Source of the DNA: an uncultured Eubacteriales bacterium
GTDB lineage: Bacteria; Bacillota; Clostridia; Oscillospirales; Acutalibacteraceae
Reading direction: 5' to 3'
Assembly (NCBI GenBank): GCA_934486915.1
Contig: CAKSRC010000052.1
Location: 1-6,147, forward strand
DNA length: 6,147 nucleotides
Position numbers and translations under genes: made by a program. Each line of letters begins with the position of its first letter. The stretch's first letter is position 1. This document shows, one piece after another, positions 5,882 through 6,147 of this stretch. The notes beneath the pieces are model-generated. The model worked only from the letters and a program-made list of their open reading frames with translations. It was not told the DNA's origin and searched no databases.

Positions 5882-6147
5882 ATGAGAAAAGCATACAGAA
5901 TTATTTCCATTGAAGCGGCGGATATTTATCGGCAAGAGCAAGAAAACGGCGTTAGCGTTGGGTATGTAATGCCTGAAAAGAAAAGCGACGCCTATTTTCG
6001 TTTGTTCAAAGTCTATCTAGATAATTCGCTAGACCTTATAGAGTTGGAAAAAACTTATAAACGCATTTGTCGTAAAAAGTTTTCTTTTCAGGATAAGAGC
6101 GGAAACGAATATACTCTTGCCGTAATAAATTTAAAGTTTAACTATAC
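5882..6147 (+). CDS. Unrecognised protein, 5' part (runs off the window)
   Basis: An open frame from the ATG at 5882 continues past the last base, giving 88 complete codons. GAAGGA (5866-5871) lies ten bases upstream, and a promoter with an operator-like palindrome precedes it, so this gene is transcribed separately from the defence-like operon. The protein begins MRKAYRIISIEAADIYR and continues through YFRLFKVYLDN and ELEKTYKRICRKKFSF to NEYTLAVINLKFNY. This looks like a mixed alpha/beta cytoplasmic domain with many Lys, Arg and Tyr. I see no signal peptide, membrane helix, helix-turn-helix or catalytic motif. It does not resemble the start of HsdR, which could have been expected near hsdS. 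Base composition is somewhat less AT-rich than in the operon. Function is unknown. Confidence 0.75.
   Translation, partial: MRKAYRIISIEAADIYRQEQENGVSVGYVMPEKKSDAYFRLFKVYLDNSLDLIELEKTYKRICRKKFSFQDKSGNEYTLAVINLKFNY

Overview
The window is AT-rich DNA, clearly well below 40% GC, with bacterial Shine-Dalgarno signals and tightly packed genes. Together with the HsdS tail sequence, this suggests a low-GC bacterium, most likely in the Bacillota. That is an inference from composition and style, because no housekeeping gene is present to fix the taxon.

Almost all of positions 1-5623 is one plus-strand transcription unit. It opens with the 3' part of a type I restriction-modification specificity gene (hsdS, 1-588). 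Two small unrecognised genes follow (601-1155 and 1159-1647). Next come an ABC-type/AAA15 ATPase (1647-2993) and an HNH nuclease (2999-3643), which together look like the PtuA/PtuB pair of a Septu anti-phage system. A probable PD-(D/E)XK-fold protein (3648-4271) and an enlarged DUF2971-type protein (4292-5623) close the unit. Gaps between genes run from a 1-base overlap to 20 bases and I see no internal terminator, so co-transcription from a promoter upstream of the window is likely.

The part that may be new is the set of partners around the Septu-like core. The two small upstream proteins share a 14-residue motif (INI..S.I.KS.IG) although the rest of their sequences differ. It lies at the very end of the first protein and just before a C-terminal membrane helix in the second, which suggests a matched pair with one membrane-anchored member. 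Downstream are a possible second nuclease and a DUF2971 protein with a helical insert of about 200 residues. I suggest this is an extended or hybrid defence island (type I RM plus Septu-like core plus accessory membrane and effector modules). Function is inferred from domain families and gene order only.

From 5571 to 5881 the DNA changes character. A 40-bp tandem duplication covers the stop codon of the DUF2971 gene. It is followed by an orphan C-terminal coding remnant without a start, a strong terminator hairpin, and a good sigma-70-type promoter with a perfect palindrome just downstream of the -10. The palindrome looks like an operator for the last gene (5882 to beyond the window end), whose product I do not recognise.
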